This document shows positions 33,712 through 43,400 of a stretch of DNA of 64,000 nucleotides, one piece after another. The notes below the pieces were generated by a model. It saw nothing but the letters and a program-made list of their open reading frames with translations. It made no database searches and had not been told where the DNA came from. Origin of the DNA: UBA6770 sp965660875. Lineage in GTDB: Bacteria > Bacteroidota > Bacteroidia > Flavobacteriales_G > Salibacteraceae. Positions within the stretch are counted from its first letter, which is position 1. Each line of letters starts with the position of its first letter. Location of the stretch: assembly GCA_965660875.1 (NCBI GenBank), contig CBFIBQ010000009.1, positions 48,640 to 112,639 on the forward strand. Reading direction: 5' to 3'. A program made the position numbers and the translations under genes.

Positions 33712-35688
33712 CTAATAATCGAGCAATTCCTTTAATTTTTGAGGAAGTTGGCTATTTGCTAAAAAACCCTGCTCTAAATCGGAAGCAAACGGAACAGGCG
33801 TGTCCAAACTCCCCAAACGTGCCACTGGTGCATCCAAAAACTCAAAACATCGTTCTGCAATCTGTGCCGCAATCTCAGCACCAATTCCACCAATTTGGCA
33901 ATCTTCATGCAACACCAACACTCTTCCTGTTTTCTTTACAGAGTTTTCTATAGTTTCCCAATCCAATGGATTTAACGTGCGCAGGTTAATGACCTCAACG
34001 GTATTTTCTTTATAATTTGCAGCCTCTTCAAGGGCCCAATGCACGCCCATACCATAGGTTATTATTGACACGCAATCGCCAGAATTTTGGATCTTGGCTT
34101 TGCCCAACTCTAAATTGTAATACTCTTTGGGCACGTCCTCTTTTACACTTCTGTAGAGTGCTTTATGTTCAAAGAACAATACGGGATTGGGATCTTCAAA
34201 GGCAGTCAGCAACAATCCTTTTGCCTCCTCGGGAAACGCAGGATACACTATTTTTAAACCTGGCGTGTGAAAAAACCAAGCTTCATTGCTTTGGGAATGA
34301 AAGGGACCAGCAGCAACGCCAGCTCCTGTTGGCATGCGCACAACCACGTCGGCATTTTGCCCCCAGCGCCAGTGAATTTTGGCTAAATTATTTACGATTT
34401 GATTAAAACCACAGGTCACAAAATCAGCGAACTGCATTTCTACCATGGCTTTTTTACCTAAAATCGAAAGTCCTAAAGCGGCGCCTAGAATGGCAGATTC
34501 GCACAATGGAGTATTTCGAACACGCTCATTACCATAGGTTTCAACAAAACCTTCGGTCGCTTTAAAAACCCCGCCGTATGCTGCAATATCTTGACCCATT
34601 AGTACTAAGCTATCGTGCTTTTTCATGGCGTGATTGAGCCCATCGTGGATGGCATCAATCAGTCGCATCTCTTTTTTGGATACGCCTGCATTTAGCGGTT
34701 TATGGTCGTATGGCTCATATAAATCGTTCAACTCATTTGCAGCATTAAACTCAATAGCTGGCAAAGCATCGGCTTGTTCTACTGCTTGTTTAACTTTTAG
34801 GGTGTAGTCCAATCGAATTTTTTCTTTGTGCAACTCATCAATAATGCCTTTGCTCAACAACCAATTTTCAAAATTGAGAATAGGATCTTCTTTCTCCCAT
34901 TTCTCTACCAATCCCTCGGGATAGTATTTAGTACCACTAGCCTCTTCATGACCTCTAATTCTAAAAGTATTGCACTCAATAAGTATGGGTTGAGGTTTTT
35001 TTCTGATTTTGTCCGCAGCGGTTTTTACGGTATGATAAACCTCCAATATATTGTTTCCATTGCACTGCACAGCTTCCATTCCATATGCTGGCCCCTTTGT
35101 CGTAAAGCTTTCAAAATTGAACTGTTCGTTACTCGGCGTACTCAAGCCCCAATGGTTACTTTCAACAAGAAAAATAACGGGTAGCCCCCAAACAGAGGCC
35201 ACGTTAAGCGCTTCATGAAAATCGCCCTCACTTGCACCACCATCTCCAGAAATAACCAAGGTTGCTTTCCCTTTTCCATCAATTTTATTGGCCAAACCAA
35301 TTCCGTCTGCTATACCTAATTGAGGCCCCAAATGGGAAATCATTCCCACCAAATTGTGCTCCATAGTTCCAAAATGAAAGGATCTGTCTCTACCCTTTGT
35401 AAAACCTTCTGCTTTGCCTTGAAATTGAGCAAATAATCGTTTTAACGGAACCCCACGCGAGGTAAATATTCCCAAGTTACGGTGCATGGGGAGTATGACT
35501 TCTTCTTCATTCATTGCCAAGGTAGCACCAACAGAAATCGCCTCTTGCCCCCAACCGCTAAACCATTTTGAAATTTTTCCTTGCCTTAAAAGCAACATCA
35601 TTTTCTCCTCAATGATTCTAGGGAGCATCAAAGCATCATAAAAAGATTTGAGTTCTCCGTTGGTTAGTTTCTTCGGGTCAAAATTCAT
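33712..35688 (-). CDS. 2-oxoacid dehydrogenase E1, fused alpha/beta subunits
   Basis: 658 residues. The alpha half (1-about 330) carries FSGWGQEAISVGATLAM and the thiamine diphosphate motif ISGDGGASEGDFHEALNVAS. The beta half (about 345-658) carries GQDIAAYGGVFKATEGF and TPLCESAILGAALGLSI with the TPP-activating Glu, then MPTGAGVAAGPFHSQSNEAW. It resembles branched-chain 2-oxoacid dehydrogenase E1 more than pyruvate dehydrogenase E1 and would release CO2 while acylating lipoyl-E2. Fusion of the two chains is common in Bacteroidota. E2 and E3 are not in this window. Substrate is inferred. Confidence 0.9.
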   Translation of the reverse strand: MNFDPKKLTNGELKSFYDALMLPRIIEEKMMLLLRQGKISKWFSGWGQEAISVGATLAMNEEEVILPMHRNLGIFTSRGVPLKRLFAQFQGKAEGFTKGRDRSFHFGTMEHNLVGMISHLGPQLGIADGIGLANKIDGKGKATLVISGDGGASEGDFHEALNVASVWGLPVIFLVESNHWGLSTPSNEQFNFESFTTKGPAYGMEAVQCNGNNILEVYHTVKTAADKIRKKPQPILIECNTFRIRGHEEASGTKYYPEGLVEKWEKEDPILNFENWLLSKGIIDELHKEKIRLDYTLKVKQAVEQADALPAIEFNAANELNDLYEPYDHKPLNAGVSKKEMRLIDAIHDGLNHAMKKHDSLVLMGQDIAAYGGVFKATEGFVETYGNERVRNTPLCESAILGAALGLSILGKKAMVEMQFADFVTCGFNQIVNNLAKIHWRWGQNADVVVRMPTGAGVAAGPFHSQSNEAWFFHTPGLKIVYPAFPEEAKGLLLTAFEDPNPVLFFEHKALYRSVKEDVPKEYYNLELGKAKIQNSGDCVSIITYGMGVHWALEEAANYKENTVEVINLRTLNPLDWETIENSVKKTGRVLVLHEDCQIGGIGAEIAAQIAERCFEFLDAPVARLGSLDTPVPFASDLEQGFLANSQLPQKLKELLDY

Positions 35689-35704
35689 GCACGCGTGTTT
35701 CTTT

Positions 35705-35712
35705 CAAATGTA
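35705..35712 (-). promoter_or_regulatory. Predicted -7 box of the E1 gene
   Basis: The minus strand reads TACATTTG, 16 nt upstream of the E1 start; a TTG at 35728-35730 lies 15 nt further upstream, slightly short of the usual spacing. Confidence 0.4.
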
Positions 35713-35810
35713 AGGTTTCACTAACTCCAAGCTTTCTCGTTAGCTACTTTTTTTTAACCATTTTATTCAAGGTTAAATTTTCAATAAAACGGCTAGGAAA
35801 GTCAATGTGC

Positions 35811-35818
35811 TACTTTTG
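35811..35818 (+). promoter_or_regulatory. Predicted -7 box of the LtaS-like operon
   Basis: TACTTTTG ends 6 nt before the ATG at 35825, so the transcript would be nearly leaderless. Confidence 0.4.
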
Positions 35819-35824
35819 TAAGCA

Positions 35825-37702
35825 ATGTTTTCTTTAGACATAAGGCTCATTCAGTACTTTATAAGGGTGCTGCTGTTATTTGTACTTTACAGCTTGTTAA
35901 GGGTGTTGTTTCTCGCGTTTAATTGGCAGCATTTTGAAGACCTTTCTTTATTGGACTTTATTGTAGGTATGCGTTTTGACGCGGTAGCCATTGCCCTGTG
36001 GTTTCTACCATTTCATGTGCTGACCGTAATCGGATTGTTTTGGGACAACAGGCTACTGCAAAAGGGCATGGAGTTCTTTTTGATTTTGGGCATTGTTGTT
36101 TCGATTCTTCTTACCACCTTAGACTTAAAGTATTTTGAGTATACCCTTAAACGAACGACTGGAGATGTGTCAAATTTCTTTACTGGTACAGCCGAAATCT
36201 GGTCCTTGATTCCTCAATTTTTGGTGGACTTTTGGTACTTGTTTTTTATAGCGGCGATAAGCATATTTGGAGTTGTTCGTTTTTTCAAAAGCACCTATGA
36301 CATAAACACGAAGCACTTTAGCAAAGGGCATCCTTTATTAAATGCTGGATTTGGAGTTTTAATTGTTGGCTTAGTGGTACTAATGGTAAGAGGCGGTGTA
36401 CAGTTGGTACCGTTAAAAATAATAGATGCTACTCAACTTACAGCACCCAATAATGTTCCGCTGGTCTTAAACACGCCTTTTACGCTTATCAAAACTATTG
36501 GCAAGTCCGTGTTAGAACCCCGAGACACTTATCCTAAAGAAGCGTTAGAAGCTATTTTTCAGCCCGTGCGCAAACTCAATTCAAACCGAGGGAAGTTCAA
36601 GAAAAAAAATGTAATCGTTATTACCCTAGAGAGCTTCTCCAACGAGTTTATTCAATCTGCAGATAGCAGTTACCTGACCCCGTTTTTTAATAGTCTCAAA
36701 AAGCAATCCTTGAGTTTCGAGCATTGTTATGCCAACGGAAAAAAGTCCATTGAAGGAATACCCAGCATCTATTCTGCCTTGCCCACTTTAAGCGAACATC
36801 CCATCACAACAGGCACATACGGATCCAACAAAATCAAAAGTTTGGCCGCCTATTTGAAGCCGAAAAACTATTCCACCAGCTTTTTTCATGGTGGGAGAAA
36901 TGGTACCATGAGTTTTGACTCTTACATTTCAGCTAGTGGATTTGATGATTACTACGGATTGGATGAATACCCAAGCCAAGCGGACTTTGACGGTACTTGG
37001 GGAATATACGATGAAGCTTTTTTTCAATTCTTTGTCAAAAAGCTCAATACCTTTAAGCAACCCTTTTTTAGTGGTTTTTTCTCCCTCTCGTCGCATCACC
37101 CCTACTCCATACCAGCGCAACATACCACACGATTCAATAAAAGTAAACTACCCATGGAAAATTCAGTTGCCTACGCTGACTATGCACTGAAAACCTTTTT
37201 TACATCTGCTAAAAAACAAGATTGGTACAACCATACACTCTTTGTGATTACCGCTGACCACACGCCAAAATCAACATCAAAGTATTATTCCAATGCCATT
37301 GGAAAATACAGTATTCCCCTGCTTTTCTTCTGTCCAGGAGATAGCACCTTGAAAGGTAAAAGCCATCGCATAACACAACAAACCGATATTTTACCTTCTA
37401 TCTTGGATTATCTAAATTACTCAGAAAGCTTCTTTGCCTTTGGGCAATCTGTATTTGACAGCACCAATTCTGGATTCAGTGTTCAGTATTTAAACGGTAT
37501 TTACCAACTCGAAAAAGACGGTTTTATGCTTCAACACAGTGGTTTCGATCCCATTGGATTATTCGAACTATCGACTGACAAAACGCTCAAAAAGAATCTA
37601 CTCAATGCCCAGCCTAGTATTACAAAGGAACTCGAAACTTTTTTGTTGGCCGTACTCCAGCAATACAACAATAGGGTCATAGAAAACCGATTAACAGAAT
37701 GA
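35825..37702 (+). CDS. LtaS-like membrane phosphotransferase (alkaline phosphatase superfamily)
   Basis: 625 residues. Five N-terminal membrane helices (about 10-32, 50-70, 82-100, 132-152, 173-190) are followed by a periplasmic sulfatase/LtaS-type domain. VIVITLESFSNEF supplies the first metal ligand (Glu269), CYANGKKSIEGIPSIYSALP the likely nucleophile (Ser308, where Gram-positive LtaS has Thr), and FSLSSHHPYSIP and VITADHTPKS the remaining metal ligands. The family moves phosphoglycerol or phosphoethanolamine from phospholipid to a glycan. Lipoteichoic acid is not expected in this organism, so an envelope glycan is the probable acceptor. The stop overlaps the lipid-kinase start by 4 nt. 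Confidence 0.88.
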   Translation: MFSLDIRLIQYFIRVLLLFVLYSLLRVLFLAFNWQHFEDLSLLDFIVGMRFDAVAIALWFLPFHVLTVIGLFWDNRLLQKGMEFFLILGIVVSILLTTLDLKYFEYTLKRTTGDVSNFFTGTAEIWSLIPQFLVDFWYLFFIAAISIFGVVRFFKSTYDINTKHFSKGHPLLNAGFGVLIVGLVVLMVRGGVQLVPLKIIDATQLTAPNNVPLVLNTPFTLIKTIGKSVLEPRDTYPKEALEAIFQPVRKLNSNRGKFKKKNVIVITLESFSNEFIQSADSSYLTPFFNSLKKQSLSFEHCYANGKKSIEGIPSIYSALPTLSEHPITTGTYGSNKIKSLAAYLKPKNYSTSFFHGGRNGTMSFDSYISASGFDDYYGLDEYPSQADFDGTWGIYDEAFFQFFVKKLNTFKQPFFSGFFSLSSHHPYSIPAQHTTRFNKSKLPMENSVAYADYALKTFFTSAKKQDWYNHTLFVITADHTPKSTSKYYSNAIGKYSIPLLFFCPGDSTLKGKSHRITQQTDILPSILDYLNYSESFFAFGQSVFDSTNSGFSVQYLNGIYQLEKDGFMLQHSGFDPIGLFELSTDKTLKKNLLNAQPSITKELETFLLAVLQQYNNRVIENRLTE

Positions 37703-38589
37703 AGTATATTCTTATTGTAAACCCCATTTCTGGGTCGGCAGACAAAACAGCTTTGATCGCTCAAATTGAAACGGTCTTAAAAAGCAAATCCGTTGACTTC
37801 CAAATCATCACAACATCCTACCCTGGTCATGCAAGAGAGCTGGCCGAACAGTTCGGCCGTGAAACAGATACAGTTATTGTAGCTATTGGTGGTGATGGTA
37901 CTGTGAATGAAATTGGCAGTGCACTTCTCCATTCGAATACGCCTTTGGGACTGATTCCGGTTGGATCTGGTAACGGTTTGGCTCGGCATCTAAAAATACC
38001 CTTGCAACCACTTAAAGCATTAGAAGTAATTCTGGAGCATCAGGTAGCTAGAATTGATGCTGGTGAGCTGAATGGCAAGCCATTTTTTATCACCTGCGGC
38101 TTTGGATTTGAAGCAGAAGTTACGCACAACTTTAATGCGCGAAAATCCAGAGGATTGATTGGCTATGTAAAGGAGGTATTGAAACTCTACCCCTTGTATT
38201 CCTCCGCAAAATATCGCTTACAATACAATCAAAAAGAAAAAAAACGCGACGCATTTAGTATTACCATAGCCAACAGCTCCCAATATGGAAACAATGCTGT
38301 CATAGCAAAAGATGCCTCGGTAAGCGATGGTCTATTGGATTTGTGTGTTATTAAAAATTATCCAAAGCTTTTTGGGCCTCAATTGGGTCTTAGTTTATTT
38401 CTGCAAAATTTGCACAACTCTAGCTTTTATCGCGCTGAAAAAGTAACTGAACTTGAGCTCAACCTCGAAATTGAAGCACGTGAAATAAACGCGCACATAG
38501 ACGGCGAGGCAATTCATGTAGATTTACCTGCTCGAATTGTATGTATTCCAAATGCTTTGAATATTTTGGTTGGGAAAAATTGGATGTAA
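37699..38589 (+). CDS. Diacylglycerol kinase-like lipid kinase (DagK/YegS family)
   Basis: 296 residues. ILIVNPISGSADK begins the fold; the ATP-binding IAIGGDGTVNEIGSAL follows, then IPVGSGNGLARHL and the later ITCGFGFEAEV and VSDGLLDLCVI, all typical of soluble bacterial lipid kinases (DgkB/YegS). It phosphorylates diacylglycerol or a related lipid at the membrane. Overlap of 4 nt (ATGA) with the LtaS-like gene suggests it recycles the diacylglycerol that enzyme would release, as DgkB does for LtaS in Gram-positives. Its stop overlaps the next start (TAATG). Confidence 0.9.
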   Translation: MKYILIVNPISGSADKTALIAQIETVLKSKSVDFQIITTSYPGHARELAEQFGRETDTVIVAIGGDGTVNEIGSALLHSNTPLGLIPVGSGNGLARHLKIPLQPLKALEVILEHQVARIDAGELNGKPFFITCGFGFEAEVTHNFNARKSRGLIGYVKEVLKLYPLYSSAKYRLQYNQKEKKRDAFSITIANSSQYGNNAVIAKDASVSDGLLDLCVIKNYPKLFGPQLGLSLFLQNLHNSSFYRAEKVTELELNLEIEAREINAHIDGEAIHVDLPARIVCIPNALNILVGKNWM

Positions 38590-38942
38590 TGGCAAAAAAC
38601 AAGAAAAAAGGAGGCGCTAACTCGGGCGTTGTGTATTCCACTGGTAATAATTATAATTCGGATTGGGAGAGCGATGAATCCATTGAAACCTTGGAGCCCG
38701 AAGCTCAAGTTTTGCGCGTTTATATTGAAAAAAAGGGACGAGGTGGCAAAACAGCTAGTGTTGTCAAAGGTTTCGTAGGGTCAACTGATGATTTAACCGA
38801 CTTATCGAAGACCATAAAATCGAAATGTGGCGTGGGCGGAAGTGTTAAAGAAGGGGAAATAATTATACAGGGAGACCAACGCAATAAAATCGTAGAAATG
38901 CTCGGTCAAAAAGGCTACAACATAAAAAAAGCCGGAGGTTAA
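38589..38942 (+). CDS. SUI1/eIF1-like translation factor (YciH family)
   Basis: 117 residues from the ATG at 38589, which shares an A with the preceding stop codon. A Lys/Gly-rich N-terminus (MAKNKKKGGANSG) precedes the SUI1 fold: KKGRGGKTASVVKGF, then CGVGGSVKEGEIIIQGDQR and MLGQKGYNIKKAGG, the standard YciH/eIF1 core. The role in bacteria is unclear; E. coli YciH can proofread initiation like eIF1. Coupling to a lipid-kinase gene has no obvious logic and may just reflect dense packing. Confidence 0.93.
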   Translation: MAKNKKKGGANSGVVYSTGNNYNSDWESDESIETLEPEAQVLRVYIEKKGRGGKTASVVKGFVGSTDDLTDLSKTIKSKCGVGGSVKEGEIIIQGDQRNKIVEMLGQKGYNIKKAGG

Positions 38943-38957
38943 TCCAGCTTCTTTTTT
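38929..38957 (+). terminator. Terminator overlapping the end of the SUI1-like gene
   Basis: AAGCCGG (38929-38935) pairs with CCAGCTT (38944-38950) with one G-U pair, then CTTTTTT. The stem includes the last codons of the gene. Confidence 0.55.
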
Positions 38958-38973
38958 ACTTTTAGATTATGTT

Positions 38974-39180
38974 TTATGCGTTTGTGCAAACGTATCCGTC
39001 CGACTCTTTTGCTTCTAATTCTTGCGGGCTAGCCGTACAAAAATCCTCTTGTTGCAATTCTTGAGTAGTGCCCGAAGAAGTAGTAATTTCCACAGGAGCT
39101 TCACAAGTGTAACACTGTGAACAAGAAGATAAGCCAAAACCCATTACTAATACCGCTAGACTAATTTGTAGTTTTTTCAT
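38974..39180 (-). CDS. Small Cys-rich lipoprotein
   Basis: 68 residues. Lipoprotein signal peptide with lipobox GLSSC (Cys about residue 20). The mature part is short and has five more cysteines or so (CSQCYTCEAP, EDFCTASPQE, DGYVCTNA). No family recognised. A similar CxxCYTC start is seen in small Bacteroidota lipoproteins of unknown function. Cysteines could form disulfides in the periplasm or bind metal. It sits between the SUI1-like gene and bshA with its own promoter box. Confidence 0.75.
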   Translation of the reverse strand: MKKLQISLAVLVMGFGLSSCSQCYTCEAPVEITTSSGTTQELQQEDFCTASPQELEAKESDGYVCTNA

Positions 39181-39217
39181 GATTCAATATTTGATGTTTA
39201 CATTTCAATCTTCGTAC

Positions 39218-39225
39218 CAAAGTTA
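39218..39225 (-). promoter_or_regulatory. Predicted -7 box of the small lipoprotein gene
   Basis: The minus strand reads TAACTTTG, matching TAnnTTTG, 37 nt upstream of the start. It straddles the end of bshA. Confidence 0.45.
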
Positions 39226-40347
39226 ATCATTGACTAAGTCTAAGTACAGCTTTTCGTAAATCGGTAAAATATTTTTGATATCAAATTTCTTTGCTTGTTC
39301 AAAAGCACCTTCCTTAAAACGTTGGAGTGTTTCGGCACTACTAAATATTTTGAGTGCATTGCGTGCCATATCTTCAACATCGCCAACTTCACTCATATAA
39401 CCAGAAACACCTTGTTCCATTACTTCCGGCAAGCCGCCCGTATGGGTGCATATTACTGGAACCTTACTAATCATTGCCTCTAATGCCGCCAAGCCAAAAC
39501 TCTCCGTAGCAGATGGCAGAATAAATAGGTCTGCTATATCTATAACTTCCTCCACATCTTTTACCTTACCCAAAAAATAGGTATGCTCACAGGTGCCCAA
39601 TTCACGACACATTTTCTCTACAGAAAAACGATCGGGTCCATCTCCTACAAACACCATTTTAGCTGGCATTTGCTCTACTATCTTAGCAAATGTCTTCACC
39701 GCGTCGTGCACGCGCTTTACACTTCTAAAATTCGACATGTGCATAACCACGTATTCACCATTCGGCGCATAACTGTCTTTAAGTTCTTGATTTACAGGTT
39801 TACTGTGCCGTTCTGGACAAATAAAATTTGGTATTACTTGGATATCTTTATCTACAGCAAAAGAATTCATGGTATCCCGCTTTAGCGACTCAGATACCGC
39901 AGTGACCATGTTACTGTTGTTTATCGAGAAAGTAATCACAGGTTCAAAAGAGGGATCTTTACCTACGAGCGTTATATCGGTTCCGTGCAATGTGGTAATA
40001 AACGGAATGTTAATCCCTTGATCTTGTAAAATTTTTTGCGCCATATAGGCTGCCGATGCATGCGGAATGGCATAATGGACATGCAGCACGTCTAGTTTTT
40101 CATGTTTGACAACATCTACCAGTTTACTAGTTAGCACCAATTCGTATGGGGTATACTGAAATAAGGGATATTGCGAAACCATTACCTCGTGATAAAAAAT
40201 GTTTTTACCCAAAGAACTCAGCCTTACAGGCTGGTCATAAGTTATAAAATGAATTTGATGATCTTTTTCGGCGAGGGCTTTCCCTAATTCCGTGGCTACT
40301 ACACCACTCCCTCCAATCGTCGGGTAACAAACAATTCCAATGCGCAT
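39223..40347 (-). CDS. bshA: N-acetyl-alpha-D-glucosaminyl L-malate synthase (bacillithiol synthesis)
   Basis: 374 residues, GT4 glycosyltransferase. The N-terminal RIGIVCYPTIGGSGVVATEL and VLHVHYAIPHASAAYMAQ are characteristic of BshA, as is TTLHGTDITLVGKD. The C-terminal nucleotide site reads LPSATESFGLAALEAMISK (EX7E motif). It joins UDP-GlcNAc and L-malate in the first step of bacillithiol synthesis, the low-molecular-weight thiol of Firmicutes and Bacteroidota. The other bsh genes are not in this window. It follows the GH3 fusion gene by 62 nt. Confidence 0.95.
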   Translation of the reverse strand: MRIGIVCYPTIGGSGVVATELGKALAEKDHQIHFITYDQPVRLSSLGKNIFYHEVMVSQYPLFQYTPYELVLTSKLVDVVKHEKLDVLHVHYAIPHASAAYMAQKILQDQGINIPFITTLHGTDITLVGKDPSFEPVITFSINNSNMVTAVSESLKRDTMNSFAVDKDIQVIPNFICPERHSKPVNQELKDSYAPNGEYVVMHMSNFRSVKRVHDAVKTFAKIVEQMPAKMVFVGDGPDRFSVEKMCRELGTCEHTYFLGKVKDVEEVIDIADLFILPSATESFGLAALEAMISKVPVICTHTGGLPEVMEQGVSGYMSEVGDVEDMARNALKIFSSAETLQRFKEGAFEQAKKFDIKNILPIYEKLYLDLVND

Positions 40348-40409
40348 AGTGAGCGAAATTATGTCTTAAAACGTAAGCTTGTTTGTTCGGGCATGTTTAT
40401 TACGAGCTT

Positions 40410-43400
40410 TTAACCTTCCAAACTGGACTTACTTTGGGCTACGGCATCGTAAATAACTTCTTGAATTCTAGTGCGAATATCTAGGTTGAGCAACTTGGTA
40501 TTGGATGCATCTGGATATACCCTATTTGATAAAAATATGTACACAATTTCTTCTTCGGGATCGGCCCAAGCCATAGTGCCTGTAAACCCAGTGTGGCCAA
40601 AACTTTCGTAGGATACACAAGTACAAGTAGGGCCACCATTTCCATTACGCACGGGCTTATCAAAACCTGCCCCTCGACGATTGTCCTCTTCACAAAACTG
40701 ACATTTTACGAACTCGCGCACGGTCTCTTCAGAAATGTAACGTTTTCCACCATAGACTCCATAATTCATGAAACACTGCATAATTTTCGCGAGGTCGTTT
40801 GCATTGGAGAATAAACCCGCATGACCTGCTACTCCTCCCATCATCGCTGCACCGGGATCGTGCACGTCACCTTGCACCAACTGCCGTCTAAACGATTTAT
40901 CAAACTCAGTTGGCACAATTAAATCTTTGTCGTGAACATTCATAGGCTTGTAGGTGGTTGTTGCTAAGCCCATAGGGCGGTAAAAAGATGCCGCAGCAAA
41001 TTCGTCTTGAGTGAGTCCAGATTGTCGTTCTATAATCATGTTCAAAAAGTAGTACCCCAAATCGCTGTATTTATATTTCTTCTCTGCTCGCAATGGCGTG
41101 GTGAGCAACTCGCTCATAATTCTGTTTGGGTAATCTCGATGCATGTATAAATTTTCAGCTACGCGGTAAGGGTAAGTTTCACTTTCCACCAGAGAGTAAT
41201 AGTTGTATTTGGGGTAACCATTTGCGAGTGTTTTTTTATAAAATGGAATCCATGGAGTAAGTCCAGCCTTATGACTGAGCATATCCCTGAGTACGATTTC
41301 TGAATAGGGATGAACGGCGGTATCCACTACGTCGGGTATGTAATCGCAGAGTTGTTTGTCCAATTCAAACTTTTTCTCATCGTGCAACTTCATCACACTA
41401 AAAGTGGTTGAAGCGATTTTAGTAATGCTTGCTAAATCATATATGGAGGCATCCGTTACTTTTTTCACTTTGTTATAGGTGTAATGACCAAAGTTTTTCT
41501 TGTAAATCACCTTACCTTCTTTAGCCACAAACACCTGACAACCAGGATATGCCCCCGCTTGGATACCTTCAAGAGCAATGGAATCGATTTGAGCCAAATG
41601 ACTTGATTGCAAGAGAACCTCTTCCGGTTGTGTATATTTAAAAGTACCCAAGGCTTCAGTAGTCAGCCCTGTACCCGCTGTATACGTTTCATTTACACTA
41701 ATTGGTAATTTCCCATTTACATCAATGGCCCCAAATAGTGCTTGTGCCGCATATTCTTGTTGCAACGGACCATCGTGGTAAGCAACCAGAATCGCTTCAA
41801 TTTCATCAAGCTTCTCTAAATGCTTTAACCCATAAGGGTTACCAAAATACACCAGCGTTACTTTACCCTTAGATTCTAGCAATTTTACTAGGTCAATCAT
41901 TTCTTTTGTGATACCAAAATTTCTGCCCGGGTACTGCCTCAACCCATGCAGACTAACAATGATATCTTCTACCCCTTCTAAACCTTCGTTCAATTTTATG
42001 ATTTCACTGAATGCGGGTGTGCTTGTCATCCCAAAATGCTTTGCAGGTGCGTACAAACTCACAGTTTTTTGAAAGGTATTGAGCTCATTTAAACTCGCAA
42101 CTCCACCAATAGAAACCGTGGCCAACTTCAAGCTATCTAAATCGGAGTAAGGCAATAAATTGGTATGGTTTTGAAGGAGGGTCAAACTCTCTTCAACCAC
42201 TTTTCGGTTACTCAATTGCATAGCTGGACCATTGAGGTCTTCAATCAAATTACGCTCTTGGATTGGTTGGAAATCGTCTAAATCTAACCAGTACTTGGTT
42301 CTTAAGATTTTTGAAACCCTATGGGTAATTTCATCTTCGGTGATCTGTCCCGCATCTATGGCATCTCTGATTTTTTCAATGGCTTTGGGCACATCCTCCG
42401 AAAACAACAAGACATCATTGCCGGCAATCAATGCTTTTACATCCACCTCTCCCGGCTTGTAATAACTGCTTACTCCTTTCATGTTTAGGGCATCTGTAAA
42501 AACAAGTCCTTTAAACTTCAAGTCATTCTTCAATAAATCTTGAACCACTTTTGGCGATAAGGTGGTTGCCAAATTTTGAGTTTTATCCAAAGCGGGCACA
42601 AAAAGATGCGCCACCATTATACTGCCCAGTCCAGCATCGATTAATGAACGAAACGGATACATTTCAACATCTTCTAAACGTTTTTTATCGTGCTTTATAG
42701 TGGGCAAGGACTTGTGCGAATCCGCATCGGTATCTCCATGACCCGGAAAATGTTTACCGCAAGCCAACACTAAGTTATCCTGCATCCCTTTCATGTAAGC
42801 AATTCCTTTTTGCGCAACCAATTCTTTATCTTCTCCGAATGATCGGCTATTAATTACGGGGTTTTTTGGGTTATTGTTTACATCGATTACTGGAGCAAAA
42901 TTCACATGTACCCCTAACCTTCTGCATTGTTTTGCAAGGGCTGCACCCATTTCGTATATGGATTCGTTATTTCGGGTAGCTCCCAGAGCCATTTGTCGAG
43001 GGTAGCCAATAGTACTATCCAAACGCATATCCAATCCCCACTCGGCATCCATTGCAATCATTAAAGGCACTTTTGCTTTGGATTGATACCTGTTGGTGAG
43101 CCTAGCTTGCCGAACGGGTCCTCCTTGAAAAAATATCAAGCCGCCAATATTGTACTTACTTACTAACTTTTCTATCTGTTTTTTATGCTCTGAGCCTTTG
43201 TTGGAATAGGCGGCAACCATAAATAATTGTCCAATTTTCTCATTCAGACTCATAGACTTTAACTGTCTATTTACCCATGCGTTCGAAGAATCTAGTAGAA
43301 ATGGTGGAGTCTTAAATGTTTTTAGGTAGGGTTGAGCTTCGTCGCTTTTGGCAATATCGCTAAACTGAGCTAAAACATCATTGCTATACAAGGAAAAAAC

